Shown: positions 41,214 to 49,535, numbered from the stretch's first letter. The stretch is DNA of 64,000 nucleotides from CAYQNU01 sp964419055 (GCA_964419055.1 CAYQNU010000010.1:1-64000), one strand, 5' to 3'. A program made the numbers and translations. The notes: generated from the letters alone by a model not told the origin.

Positions 41214-41666
41214 ATGTTTAAACAAACTCCAAACACAAAAAATGCGATTGTTGATGCGAATGCTCCCGATCGTTTAAATAGAATTGTTGAAGGAACTTCT
41301 ATACAAGGTGAAATCATTTCTGAAAGTAATATTAGAATTGATGGTCACGTAAAAGGAATTATTACAACAAAAGGAAGATTGGTTATTGGTGCGTCAGGTT
41401 CAGTAGATGGCGAAATTATTTGTCAAAATGCGGATATTGAAGGTACAATAACTGGAACTTTAAAGGTAGAGGATTTATTAAGTCTTAAATCAACAGCAAA
41501 AATAATTGGAGATATTGTAACAACAAAACTAGCCATTGAATCAGGTGCAGAGTTTTCTGGTACTTGTAATATGTCGGGCAATAATCTAAAAGCATCGAAA
41601 AACAGAATAATAAGTGCTGATATTGAAAGCAGTGTTCAAGAAATTTTAGAAGAATCGATACATTAA
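41214..41666 (+). CDS. Bactofilin (polymer-forming cytoskeletal protein)
   Basis: A 150-residue bactofilin. The right-handed beta-helix core covers about residues 25-115 and shows the regular repeat of hydrophobic and Gly residues: RIVEGTSIQGEIISESNIRI, GHVKGIITTKGRLVIGASG, VDGEIICQNADIEGTITGTL, SLKSTAKIIGDIVTTKLAIE. The short N- and C-terminal tails are disordered, as in the family. Bactofilins polymerise without nucleotide into filaments at the inner membrane and help position cell-wall or morphogenesis machinery. Next to it are small membrane proteins related to ATP-synthase accessory factors, an association often seen in Bacteroidota. Confidence 0.95.
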   Translation: MFKQTPNTKNAIVDANAPDRLNRIVEGTSIQGEIISESNIRIDGHVKGIITTKGRLVIGASGSVDGEIICQNADIEGTITGTLKVEDLLSLKSTAKIIGDIVTTKLAIESGAEFSGTCNMSGNNLKASKNRIISADIESSVQEILEESIH

Positions 41667-41675
41667 TTAAAAGAG

Positions 41676-41879
41676 ATGAGTTCTCCATTTCATAAATCCA
41701 TATTTGGTATCGATGCTAAATTACTGTTTTTTGTAATTATTAGTTTTCTTAGTGGACGTCAATGTGATGTCTATTTTGAGTCATCTTTTCCCAAACTTGG
41801 AATAATCTTACCATTAATTGGATTAATGATTATTTATCAAATTAAAAAAGATTTAAACACTACCACGGATGAACAATAA
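41676..41879 (+). CDS. Small membrane protein of unknown function
   Basis: A 67-residue protein with two hydrophobic helices (about residues 14-26 and 37-55) separated by a short loop with a Cys, and a polar tail. It is placed between bactofilin and an AtpZ-like gene, starting nine bases after the former and overlapping the latter by 11 bases, which marks it as a true member of the run. I do not recognise a family. A role near the ATP synthase or bactofilin is only suggested by position. Confidence 0.6.
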   Translation: MSSPFHKSIFGIDAKLLFFVIISFLSGRQCDVYFESSFPKLGIILPLIGLMIIYQIKKDLNTTTDEQ

Positions 41880-42075
41880 CAAATTCCTTAGAATGGCCAA
41901 TTCTGGATTTCAAATGGCCATTTTAATTGGAGGTGGTGCATTTGGCGGTAGATATTTAGATGAAAAATATGGTAACACAACCCCATGGTATACAATTTCA
42001 CTTTCGTTATTAGGGGTAGCTATTGGACTTTATTTAGTCATAAAAGAAGTAATTAATTTATCAAAAGATGAGTGA
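41869..42075 (+). CDS. AtpZ/AtpI-family protein
   Basis: A 68-residue membrane protein with two spans. The motif GFQMAILIGGGAFGGRYLDEK is characteristic of the AtpZ/AtpI group, which in other bacteria assists assembly of the F0 c-ring or forms Mg2+/Ca2+ channels with it. It overlaps its neighbours on both sides (11 and 8 bases), so translation is coupled. In most genomes of this group it precedes the F1F0 operon; here the atp genes do not follow. Confidence 0.85.
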   Translation: MNNNKFLRMANSGFQMAILIGGGAFGGRYLDEKYGNTTPWYTISLSLLGVAIGLYLVIKEVINLSKDE

Positions 42076-42460
42076 TCTGGAATTAAATAAAGTAGAAAGA
42101 ATAAATTGGAAAACATTATTCTCTCTTATGATGGTTACTTTTGGTATTCATATGAGTGTAATGTACACCTTTCTCTCTTTTCAAAATATTTATTTATTAA
42201 TTGCCATACATGGTTTTCTTTTTGGTTTTTTAGTGGCCAGTTCCTTAATTGTACAAAAAGTAAAATCCATTGATGATAAAAAGGTAGGGATGACTTTTCT
42301 CGCATTAACCTTGTTTAAAATGCTTTTTTCGATAGGATTTTTATTACTGATGTTCAATATTTTTGACTGTACAAGAAACTTGATAATATTTAACTTTTTT
42401 GCGCCATTTTTTATTTATTTACTTTTTGAAGTAATAAACTCGTTGAACCAATTAAGATAA
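42068..42460 (+). CDS. DUF6168-type membrane protein, ATP-synthase accessory-like
   Basis: A 130-residue protein with four predicted membrane helices (about residues 14-35, 41-62, 76-97 and 105-126) and no conserved charged motif. Its size, topology and position after AtpZ match the protein that usually sits immediately before atpB in Flavobacteriales (DUF6168), related in layout to AtpI. Its start overlaps the AtpZ gene by eight bases. The gene that follows is a universal stress protein with its own promoter that lies inside this coding end (42443-42472). Family placement is from memory and context, and moderate. Confidence 0.7.
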   Translation: MSDLELNKVERINWKTLFSLMMVTFGIHMSVMYTFLSFQNIYLLIAIHGFLFGFLVASSLIVQKVKSIDDKKVGMTFLALTLFKMLFSIGFLLLMFNIFDCTRNLIIFNFFAPFFIYLLFEVINSLNQLR

Positions 42461-42472
42461 TTTCTATTTTTG
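42443..42472 (+). promoter_or_regulatory. Promoter of the universal stress protein gene
   Basis: TTG at 42443-42445 and TATTTTTG at 42465-42472 are 19 bases apart, a full consensus match. The -33 lies in the last codons of the preceding gene. The leader to the ATG at 42534 would be about 55 bases. Confidence 0.7.
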
Positions 42473-42533
42473 CACAAGATAACCATAAACTATAAAATAA
42501 TACTAACTTAAATCGATCTAAAATCAACTTATT

Positions 42534-43376
42534 ATGATCAATACAAATAACGCCAAATTCCTTGTACCTGTAGATTTTACAGAAGTTTCTCGTACAGCCA
42601 TCATCCATGCATTGGATCTTTCAAAATCTATTGGAGGTGAAGTTTTCTTTTTGCATATTGTGGTGGATAAAGATGATGTAGAAGGAGCTAAATCAAAATT
42701 AGATACTGAAATTAGTTGGGCTGCTGCAAAATATCCTGGCATTAAAATCACGCCTATCATTAGAGTTGGAAACATTTTTGAAGATATAGGCGATGTAGCA
42801 AGTGAGAATGAAGTTAGCATTATTGTTATGGGAACTCATGGTGCTAGTGGATGGCAAAAAGTTACAGGAAGCCACGCTATGAAAGTTATTACTAACTCTA
42901 AAGTACCTTTTATTGTAACTCAAAAAGGTACTACAAAAGAAAGTGGATACGACAAAATTTTGGTTCCATTGGATTTACACAATGAAACCAAACAAAAGTT
43001 AGAAATTGTAGCTGATATGGCCAAATATTTTAACTCAGAAGTTCATTTAGTTACACCAAAAGAATCGGATGAATTTTTAAGAAATAAATTAAATGGAAAC
43101 ATTGCTTGGGCAAAAAGATATTTAGCCGAAAATGGCATTAAATCAACTACTGAAATTGCAGATAAAAGCGGATCGTTTGTTGACCAATTATTAGCCATCG
43201 CTAATGAAATTGATGCGGATTTAATTACCATTATGAATTTACAAAGAAACTCTTTAATGGGTATATTAGGGCCATCATACGAACAAGAAATCATTACAAA
43301 CAAGGGTCAAATTCCCGTATTGTGTGTGAATCCAAAAGAAATGTCGGTTGCTGGAGGTTCTGTATTTAGCAGATAA
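42534..43376 (+). CDS. Tandem-domain universal stress protein
   Basis: A 280-residue cytosolic protein made of two Usp domains. Domain 1 (about residues 5-135) begins FLVPVDFTEVSRTAIIHALD and ends with the nucleotide loop IVMGTHGASGWQKVTGSHA plus VPFIVTQK. Domain 2 (about 140-275) begins KILVPLDLHNETKQKLEIVA and ends QIPVLCVNP; its loop (NLQRNSLMGILGPSYEQEII) departs from the G-x2-G-x9-G(S/T) pattern, so ATP binding is likely only in domain 1. Such proteins accumulate under stress. It has its own promoter and is followed by a terminator. Confidence 0.93.
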   Translation: MINTNNAKFLVPVDFTEVSRTAIIHALDLSKSIGGEVFFLHIVVDKDDVEGAKSKLDTEISWAAAKYPGIKITPIIRVGNIFEDIGDVASENEVSIIVMGTHGASGWQKVTGSHAMKVITNSKVPFIVTQKGTTKESGYDKILVPLDLHNETKQKLEIVADMAKYFNSEVHLVTPKESDEFLRNKLNGNIAWAKRYLAENGIKSTTEIADKSGSFVDQLLAIANEIDADLITIMNLQRNSLMGILGPSYEQEIITNKGQIPVLCVNPKEMSVAGGSVFSR

Positions 43377-43397
43377 TTCATATTCTAGATATCACTT

Positions 43398-43421
43398 AAA
43401 AGGGCCTTATGGCCCTTTTTT
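43398..43421 (+). terminator. Rho-independent terminator
   Basis: AAAAGGGCC and GGCCCTTTT form a nine-pair perfect stem with the loop TTAT, followed by Ts. It ends the universal stress protein transcript. Confidence 0.85.
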
Positions 43422-43499
43422 TATGTTCACATTTTTTCGTTAGTAATCATTTCTTAAAGAGTAATTTGATACCATTAAAATCATCATCTTTGTTTTTAA

Positions 43500-44207
43500 T
43501 TGTTCCAAAAATCAAAAACCGTGAAGGAAAACTGTATAATATCCTATCAGGATGCAGCCATATATCAAAACGATAGTTTAATTTTAGATAAAGTTACCTT
43601 TGATATTTCTAAAGGTGAATTTGTATACCTAATCGGAAAAACTGGGAGTGGAAAAAGTACCCTTTTAAAAACGATGTATGGAGAACTTCCTATCCAAAAA
43701 GGGAAAGCCCAAATTGAAAATTTCGATTTAATCAAAATCAACAGACGAAACATTCTAGAATTACGCAGAAAATTAGGCATCATATTTCAAGATTTTCAAC
43801 TGTTAACTGACCGAACCGTATTTGAAAATCTTCGATTTGTTTTGAGAGCTACAGGTTGGAAAAACAAAAATGAAATCAATAAACGCATTGATGAAGTATT
43901 AACAAAAGTAGATTTATTGGACAAAAAAACCAAAATGCCACATCAACTTTCGGGTGGTGAACAGCAACGTTGCGCCATAGGAAGAGCTTTGTTAAACGAT
44001 CCTGACTTAATTCTAGCTGATGAACCCACAGGTAACTTAGATCCTTTTACAACCGAAGATATTATGAAGTTGCTAATGGAAATTAGTCTCTCGGGTAAAA
44101 CGGTCGTAGTAGCTACTCATGATTATGAAATGATGCATAAATTTCCTTCTCGTATTTTGCGATGCGACAATCAAGAAGTAAAGGAAATGGCTCCTTTTAG
44201 AGAATAA
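43500..44207 (+). CDS. ftsE: ABC ATPase, FtsE-like
   Basis: An ABC-transporter ATPase of 235 residues if the TTG at 43500 is used, 228 if the GTG at 43521 is used; there is no ATG. Walker A is LIGKTGSGKSTLL (about 42-54), Q-loop IIFQDFQLLTD, signature LSGGEQQRCAIGRALL, Walker B DLILADEPTGNLD, and the H-loop His lies in VVATHDYEMM. Length, the QDF and LSGGEQQR details and solitary position match FtsE of Bacteroidota, where ftsX is often unlinked; FtsE/FtsX couple cell division to wall hydrolases at the inner membrane. A permease partner is not adjacent. A candidate -7 element CATCTTTG at 43485-43492 favours the GTG start. Confidence 0.85.
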   Translation: MFQKSKTVKENCIISYQDAAIYQNDSLILDKVTFDISKGEFVYLIGKTGSGKSTLLKTMYGELPIQKGKAQIENFDLIKINRRNILELRRKLGIIFQDFQLLTDRTVFENLRFVLRATGWKNKNEINKRIDEVLTKVDLLDKKTKMPHQLSGGEQQRCAIGRALLNDPDLILADEPTGNLDPFTTEDIMKLLMEISLSGKTVVVATHDYEMMHKFPSRILRCDNQEVKEMAPFRE

Positions 44208-44248
44208 AATATGCTACTACATCCAACGCATTCTTACATTCAAACGCT

Positions 44249-44605
44249 ATGAAAAAATTCTACTTCCTTCCTTCTTGCTCAACATGTACTCGCATCAAAA
44301 AAGAATTGGGAATTAATGACAATTGGGAATTGATTGATATTAAAAAACAACCCATTACAGCCTCCGTTTTAGAAGATATAAAAAAACAAATGGGTAGTTA
44401 TGAGGCTTTCTTTAGTAAAAAAGCAATAAAATATACCAGTCTAGGTCTTAAAAACAAAAACCTAACTGAAAATGACTTCAAAAATTATATGCTTTCTGAT
44501 TACACTTTTCTTCAGCGACCTATTGTAGAGATTGATGGAAAGTTTTACGTTGGAAACAGTAAACGAGTACAAGAAGAAGTAGTATTTGTTCTTAATCAAT
44601 CATGA
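44249..44605 (+). CDS. ArsC/Spx-family thioredoxin-fold protein
   Basis: A 118-residue cytosolic protein of the ArsC/Spx family (arsenate reductase-like). It has the N-terminal CxxC-type site in YFLPSCSTCTRIKKELG (Cys10 and Cys13), and the late RPIVEIDGKFYVG block that carries the conserved Arg-Pro before the last strand. Members include glutaredoxin-linked arsenate reductases and Spx-type regulators; the paired cysteines suggest a redox role, but arsenate reduction is not demonstrated and no ars genes are near. It overlaps the next gene by four bases (ATGA), so it is co-translated with the EamA transporter. Confidence 0.88.
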   Translation: MKKFYFLPSCSTCTRIKKELGINDNWELIDIKKQPITASVLEDIKKQMGSYEAFFSKKAIKYTSLGLKNKNLTENDFKNYMLSDYTFLQRPIVEIDGKFYVGNSKRVQEEVVFVLNQS

Positions 44606-45489
44606 AAAATGTAAAAGCTCATTTAGCACTGTTGGCTGTAAACATCATTTATGCATTAAGTTATGATTTTTCCAAAGATGTGCTTTCCACTCACATACCT
44701 CCTTTTGCTTTCATTCTGATTAGAGTCGTTGGTGCAAGTATTTTGTTTTGGACCATCACACTGTTTTTTCCTTCAAAAGCTATCCTAAAAAAAGATTTTT
44801 ATCTTCTAGCCTTATGCGGCTTTTTTGGTGTGGCAGCCAATCAACTGCTTTTCTTTGAAGGATTGAACAACACCTCATCCATACATTCTTCTGTGATAAT
44901 GGTAGGCACTCCTCTGTTGGTTTTACTTTTTTCAAGGTTCTTGTTAAAAGAACCGTTAAGCTTAATAAAAATATTGGGTGTATCTATTGGACTTATTGGC
45001 GCTATGCTGCTCATAGCATCAACGGTTACTTCAAAAAGTGAAAGTTCGACCTATGGTGATTTTCTCATTCTATTAAATGCAGCCAGTTATGGTTTTTATT
45101 TGGTTTTGGTCAAACCTCTTATGGCTACCTATTCACCTTTGCAAGTAATAAAATGGGTATTTACCTTTGGTTTAATTATCGTTTTACCATTTGGTTTAAG
45201 TCAATTTGATGAAATCAATTGGAATTTTACTCCTGATGCGATTTGGAAAATATTTTTCATTATCTTTTTTATGACCTTCCTAACCTATTTGCTCACCATA
45301 TATGGATTAGGTAAAGTAAGCCCTACAATAGTAAGTGTTTACATATACATTCAACCTATTTTGGCAACTGCCATTGCTATTGCATATAACGAAGAGCAAC
45401 TTTCTGTAACAACGGTGTTATATGGTCTACTAATTATGGTGGGAGTGTTTTTGATTAGTTTGCCTAAAAAAGAAGCTTCATTGAACTAA
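44602..45489 (+). CDS. EamA-family (DMT) membrane transporter
   Basis: A 295-residue protein with ten membrane helices in two EamA repeats (about residues 1-140 and 150-290). The repeat signatures are visible: the first half ends LLLIASTVTSK after a GVSIGLIGAML helix, the second half starts with LILLNAASYGFYLVLVKPLM and contains GLGKVSPTIVSVYIYIQPILATAIA. Family members export metabolites or amino acids at the inner membrane; substrate unknown. It is coupled to the ArsC-like gene by a four-base overlap. A second EamA gene lies at 61090 in the window. Confidence 0.93.
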   Translation: MKNVKAHLALLAVNIIYALSYDFSKDVLSTHIPPFAFILIRVVGASILFWTITLFFPSKAILKKDFYLLALCGFFGVAANQLLFFEGLNNTSSIHSSVIMVGTPLLVLLFSRFLLKEPLSLIKILGVSIGLIGAMLLIASTVTSKSESSTYGDFLILLNAASYGFYLVLVKPLMATYSPLQVIKWVFTFGLIIVLPFGLSQFDEINWNFTPDAIWKIFFIIFFMTFLTYLLTIYGLGKVSPTIVSVYIYIQPILATAIAIAYNEEQLSVTTVLYGLLIMVGVFLISLPKKEASLN

Positions 45490-45560
45490 ATTTAACTTTT
45501 TTGTAAATTTTTTAAAAAAATGTTGATATACGAAGCAACCCTTTAAAAATCCTTTCGTCT

Positions 45561-45671
45561 ATGTATCAAGAGACAATGAGATTGCTACCTCTTGTTTTTA
45601 CTGGTTTTTTCCCTTGCTATATTGACTCCGAGCTACCCACTCGGAGTTTTTTTTTTGCTTTAGGCCTATGA
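45561..45671 (+). other. Short ATG frame crossing a terminator, probably not a gene
   Basis: An ATG frame of 36 codons runs from 45561 to the TGA at 45669-45671, through the terminator hairpin. It has a hydrophobic middle (LPLVFTGFF). It might be a leader peptide or part of a small RNA, but it is equally likely to be chance. Confidence 0.15.
45625..45655 (+). terminator. Rho-independent terminator
   Basis: ACTCCGAG (45625-45632) pairs perfectly with CTCGGAGT (45640-45647) across a seven-base loop, followed by a T run. It is 136 bases beyond the EamA stop, so a short transcript (small RNA or leader) may be the true product upstream of it. Confidence 0.8.
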
Positions 45672-45698
45672 TCTGAAATGATTTTTTTTTCTTTTTTT

Positions 45699-45807
45699 AA
45701 CCGCAAAGCACGCCAAGTTAGCTACACGCAAAGACTTGCAAAGTTTAAATTACAATTATCATTCAAAATTTAAATGTCTTCTTTGTGTCGTTGTGACTTA
45801 GTGGTTT
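45699..45807. repeat. Degenerate inverted repeat with CAAAG/CTTTG ends
   Basis: The left part repeats CGCAAAG and related words (AACCGCAAAG at 45699-45708, CACGCAAAG at 45725-45733), and the right part holds their complements (CTTTGTGTCGTTGTG, then TAGTGGTTT to 45807). Similar sequence starting AAACCACAAAG is at 29483. These match dispersed intergenic repeats of Bacteroidota genomes. Confidence 0.6.
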
Positions 45808-45872
45808 ATTTTTTTCTTCGAAAGAGCTACAAAGTTTAATACTTTGCTTCTAAACCCAAAATATCAGCAATT

Positions 45873-48224
45873 CTAAAATTCAATCTTATAGCTCAAATTA
45901 GGAAAGAAACTCGAAGAAGCAACCGTTACTTCTTTACCCAACACTCTATCATATTCTCTGTAAATTGCGTTTCCATTTGAAAATATATTTTTTATTTGCA
46001 ACGACCAAATAGCTGTGCGATTGGGTTTGTTCTTTTTATAAGTAAAGGTAACATCTAAAAAAAGAAGATTATCTTCTCTTAACGAAAAGGCTCTTGCTTC
46101 ATCATAAATGGTTTCATAAGCTAAAATAGAAGCGTCAATGTCGATGGGTGTATAGGGTCTTCCACCCACGTAGGCCAAATTTGTATTCCAACCGAGATAA
46201 TTTTTCTGATCTTTCTTTTCTCCGACAATATATTCTTTACCTGCTAGGAAACGAATATTAAATTGTTGATCAAATTCGGTACTTCTCCAAACGTTATCAG
46301 CTGCTAAATAATGGGAACGAAAATAACTTACGTTAATCATGTAATAGAGCCCTTTTGAGGAGAATCGTTCTAAACCAACATCTAAACCATAATTGTAGCC
46401 TTTTCCATCATTAGTTAAGGGTCTTAAATCTTCCAATTCTGAAATATTGATGATGCTATAAGTTCCTTCATAGGCAATAGGCACATCAAAAAGTTGCTGA
46501 TAATACGCCTCTGCCGAGAAATGGTGATTTTTAAATAACTTTGTTTTAAATCCAGCTATGTAATGATACGCTTTGATGAATTGTAAATTTTGATTGGGAA
46601 AAGATACTTGTCCCAATGTATCTCTTTGTTTGTACATGTAGGTAGCAAAATGCTCAATTTGACTGTGCTTTCCTACGGCCAATGAAAACTTTTGTTTTTT
46701 ATCGTTTGTGTAGGAAATTCCTACCCTAGGCTCAAGACTTTGTTCTTTATTCACATCATAATATAAGTACGACAACCCTACATTCACTACCAACTTGTCA
46801 TTTATGTTAAATTTAGATTGAGTGAAGGCTTTTATAGTATTTGATTGACCCAATCCTGTTACATTGGTATCCACTTGATTGGTTTCAAAATTATATTTCA
46901 TCACATCCCAGTTGTGTTGTGTGTGATTAACGGAAACTCCCGTTTTGTTGTAATGACGTAAACCAAATTTATAATTGTGTTGCAACGAAGCTGAAATAGG
47001 TAACGCTTTATATTGATTGATATTTCGAACGATCTCCGTGTAATCATCTAATAAATATTTTCTATTATCCACTTGATTGGTATAACTACCCAATACAGTA
47101 GCTTTTAAACGCGACTTTTCGTTTATGGTATGTTCATAGGTAGAACCCAACGTAACCGTTTCACTATGCAATACTAAATTAAAACGATCTACATCTCCCT
47201 CCCAAATACTACTATCGGCAATGGCGATACGTTTTCGATCACTGGAACCGGCCATTCCAAAAACTTTCAAATTACCTTTTGGCAAGGCATAATTGAGATT
47301 GAAAGATAAATCATGATAGGTGGGCTGAGTGGGATACCCAATCAAACGCGCTAAACCAACCACAGCGTATCGGTAATTGACAATATAAGATGAGTTTTTA
47401 TTTTTGCTCATTGGACCCTCTGCACTAAAATCGAGGCCTAAGGTTCCTGCTTTTATGGCAAAAATGGGTTTAGTTGTATTTCCTTTTCTAAAATTAACAT
47501 CAAAAATACCGGACAATGCATCGCTGTACTCAGCAGGAAAGGCTCCTGTAAAAAAATCACTTTTATCAATAAGGTACATACTAAAAATGGTGAAGGTACC
47601 TCCCGAACTACCGATGCGTGCAAAATGGTTTGGATTGGGTAATTCTACCCCTTCGATGGTATATTTCAACCCTCTTGGGCTATTACCTCTTATGGAAATA
47701 AAGTTTTCTGAAAAGGCAGCATCAGCAGTAACACCGGGTAATGTGCCCGCCACTCGGATAGGATCATCTAAACTACCTGCAATTTTGGCCATATCCTGCG
47801 TGTAAATGGTTTTGGTACTCAGGGTAGCCATATCATTGTTATTTACACTGCGGTCTTTATTTACGGAAATTACCAAATCAGTCAGTTGATTGACACGCTG
47901 AGAAAGTTCGACATCAATAACCATTTCGCGACTGGAGTATAATTCTACCGCAGGAAAAACGTATGATTCATACTCAATGTGTGCAAAAGAAACGGTGTAA
48001 ATACCTAGAGGAACTTCTACAAAAAGATATTCACCTTTGCTATTGGTATACGCTTTTTGAAATTCATTTTGGTCAACGTGTATGGTAACTGTTGCATTTT
48101 CAATAGGTAATTTAGAAAACGTATTGATGACCTTTCCTCTTATATTTTGAAGTTGTTGGCTATAAATTTGAGGTGTCAACAACCCTACTACAATTGAAAG
48201 CAATAAACCAATAATTACACGCAT
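45873..48224 (-). CDS. TonB-dependent outer-membrane receptor
   Basis: A 783-residue receptor with a signal peptide (cleavage near residue 23). A carboxypeptidase-regulatory-like domain covers about residues 25-115 (IRGKVINTFSKLPIENATVT). The plug domain follows with RVAGTLPGVTADAAFSENFI, the conserved SIRGNSPRGLKYTIEGVEL and FFTGAFPAEYSDALSGIFDV. The barrel ends in FPNLSYKIEF with terminal Phe. The GNSPRG-type plug is typical of a Bacteroidota subgroup that includes carboxypeptidase-regulated receptors without SusD. It is solitary. Substrate unknown. Confidence 0.92.
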   Translation of the reverse strand: MRVIIGLLLSIVVGLLTPQIYSQQLQNIRGKVINTFSKLPIENATVTIHVDQNEFQKAYTNSKGEYLFVEVPLGIYTVSFAHIEYESYVFPAVELYSSREMVIDVELSQRVNQLTDLVISVNKDRSVNNNDMATLSTKTIYTQDMAKIAGSLDDPIRVAGTLPGVTADAAFSENFISIRGNSPRGLKYTIEGVELPNPNHFARIGSSGGTFTIFSMYLIDKSDFFTGAFPAEYSDALSGIFDVNFRKGNTTKPIFAIKAGTLGLDFSAEGPMSKNKNSSYIVNYRYAVVGLARLIGYPTQPTYHDLSFNLNYALPKGNLKVFGMAGSSDRKRIAIADSSIWEGDVDRFNLVLHSETVTLGSTYEHTINEKSRLKATVLGSYTNQVDNRKYLLDDYTEIVRNINQYKALPISASLQHNYKFGLRHYNKTGVSVNHTQHNWDVMKYNFETNQVDTNVTGLGQSNTIKAFTQSKFNINDKLVVNVGLSYLYYDVNKEQSLEPRVGISYTNDKKQKFSLAVGKHSQIEHFATYMYKQRDTLGQVSFPNQNLQFIKAYHYIAGFKTKLFKNHHFSAEAYYQQLFDVPIAYEGTYSIINISELEDLRPLTNDGKGYNYGLDVGLERFSSKGLYYMINVSYFRSHYLAADNVWRSTEFDQQFNIRFLAGKEYIVGEKKDQKNYLGWNTNLAYVGGRPYTPIDIDASILAYETIYDEARAFSLREDNLLFLDVTFTYKKNKPNRTAIWSLQIKNIFSNGNAIYREYDRVLGKEVTVASSSFFPNLSYKIEF

Positions 48225-48306
48225 TAGATATCAAATAATTTTACACGGCAAAGGACGTAAATTTGAAAATTTACAGCAAAAATTATCTGGTCAAATGACA
48301 CAATAA

Positions 48307-49287
48307 TTACAAAACGTACATAGAGCTTTTTACAGCATCTACAATTCTTTTTACGTTTGGTAAGGCTTCTTCAATAAGTGGTTTAGCAAATGCAAAAGGA
48401 GTATCAGATTGTGTAACGCGATAAACCGGTGCATCTAAATGGTCAAATGCGTATCGTTGAATCCAATAAGCTAATTCAGAAGAGATAGAAGCTAACGGCC
48501 AACTTTCTTCTACTACAACACAACGGTTTGTTTTTTTAACCGACTCAATTACGGTATCATAATCAATTGGACGAATGGTTCTTAAATCAATCACTTCACA
48601 TTCAATACCTTCTTTAGCCAACACATCAGCAGCAGCAAATACTTCTTTTATGATTTTACCAAAGGTAACAATGGTAACATGGTCTCCTTTTCTCTTTACA
48701 TCTGCTTTACCGATTGGTATTAAGTATTCACCTTCTGGTATCAAACCTTTATCACCATACATTTTTTCTGATTCCAAAAATACTACAGGATCGTTATCTC
48801 TAATAGCTGATTTTAATAATCCTTTGGCATCGTAAGGGTTTGAAGGAGTAATTACTTTTAAACCTGCTACGTGTGCATAAAACGCTTCAAAACTTTGAGA
48901 GTGTGTAGCAGCTAATTGTCCTGCTGTACCGTTACCCCCTCTAAATACAATCGGGCAATGGTATTGACCACCGCTCATTTGCAACATTTTGGCAGCAGAG
49001 TTAATAATTTGATCGGCAGCTAAAATAGCAAAATTCCAAGTCATAAACTCTACAATAGGACGAAGACCGTTCATTGATGCACCAACGGCAATACCTGCAA
49101 AACCTAACTCGGCAATTGGCGTATCAATAACCCTTTTGGGACCAAATTCATCCAACATACCTTGAGAAACTTTGTAGGCTCCATTGTATTCGGCTACTTC
49201 TTCACCCATTAAAAAAACACCTTTATCAGCGCGCATTTCTTCGCTCATAGCTTCACGTAGCGCTTCTCTAAATTGTACTTCTCTCAT
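48307..49287 (-). CDS. pdhB: Pyruvate dehydrogenase E1 component, beta subunit
   Basis: A 326-residue transketolase-fold subunit of the pyruvate dehydrogenase complex, which with the alpha subunit decarboxylates pyruvate using thiamine diphosphate. Conserved elements include the Glu in FLMGEEVAEYNGAYKVSQGM that activates the cofactor, RVIDTPIAELGFAGIAVGAS, EFMTWNFAILAADQIINSAA, and the block CPIVFRGGNGTAGQLAATHS near residue 110. The C-terminal half holds the Rossmann-like domain with GIECEVIDLRTIRPID and VVVEESWPLASISSE. E1 alpha, E2 and E3 genes are not adjacent. A -7 box lies at 49318-49325. Length and motifs are normal. Confidence 0.96.
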   Translation of the reverse strand: MREVQFREALREAMSEEMRADKGVFLMGEEVAEYNGAYKVSQGMLDEFGPKRVIDTPIAELGFAGIAVGASMNGLRPIVEFMTWNFAILAADQIINSAAKMLQMSGGQYHCPIVFRGGNGTAGQLAATHSQSFEAFYAHVAGLKVITPSNPYDAKGLLKSAIRDNDPVVFLESEKMYGDKGLIPEGEYLIPIGKADVKRKGDHVTIVTFGKIIKEVFAAADVLAKEGIECEVIDLRTIRPIDYDTVIESVKKTNRCVVVEESWPLASISSELAYWIQRYAFDHLDAPVYRVTQSDTPFAFAKPLIEEALPNVKRIVDAVKSSMYVL

Positions 49288-49317
49288 TGCTTATGACTTA
49301 ATTCAAATTATAGAGTG

Positions 49318-49325
49318 CAAAACTA
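49318..49325 (-). promoter_or_regulatory. -7 box of pdhB
   Basis: CAAAACTA on the plus strand reads TAGTTTTG, matching TAnnTTTG, 31 bases before the pdhB start. A CAA at 49349-49351 could be the -33 element at a 23-base spacing, longer than usual. Confidence 0.4.
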
Positions 49326-49425
49326 TAATTAAATCTGATATATTGGTACAATTAGGGCATAGAAATTAGTTTATGAAACCTGTTTCGCGAAGGAATGAGA
49401 TAAAAGAGTGTTATCTTCGGCATTG

Positions 49426-49535
49426 TTCTCGATACAATTTTCTATTTTACGATCGATTTTTAACAAAATCAATGTAAAATTTACGAAAATTACTCGAACG
49501 GACTAGTAGTATATATTTGGAACTGACTAGTACTG
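49426..49535. repeat. Intergenic repeat-like segment
   Basis: TTCTCGATACAA at 49426-49437 repeats exactly at 29670-29681. GGACTAGTAG (49499-49508) and TGACTAGTAC (49524-49533) are near-repeats. The segment resembles dispersed flavobacterial intergenic repeats and separates pdhB from the transglycosylase gene. Confidence 0.45.

Larger units (their letters stand above)
45490..45872. other. Intergenic region with terminator and inverted repeats
   Basis: This 383-base gap holds a strong terminator (45625-45655), an optional 36-codon frame (45561-45671) and a degenerate inverted repeat of the CAAAG/CTTTG type (45699-45807). No other gene was found. Confidence 0.65.

Noticed and set aside
44249..44605. 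Arsenate resistance locus
   Set aside because: The ArsC-like protein has no arsenite pump or regulator near it, so the name arsenate reductase is not supported.
45561..45671. 36-codon frame as a confirmed leader peptide
   Set aside because: It runs through the terminator and lacks regulatory codon runs; kept only as a low-confidence note.
47404..47805. 133-codon plus-strand frame inside a TonB receptor
   Set aside because: It is antisense to the conserved plug domain.
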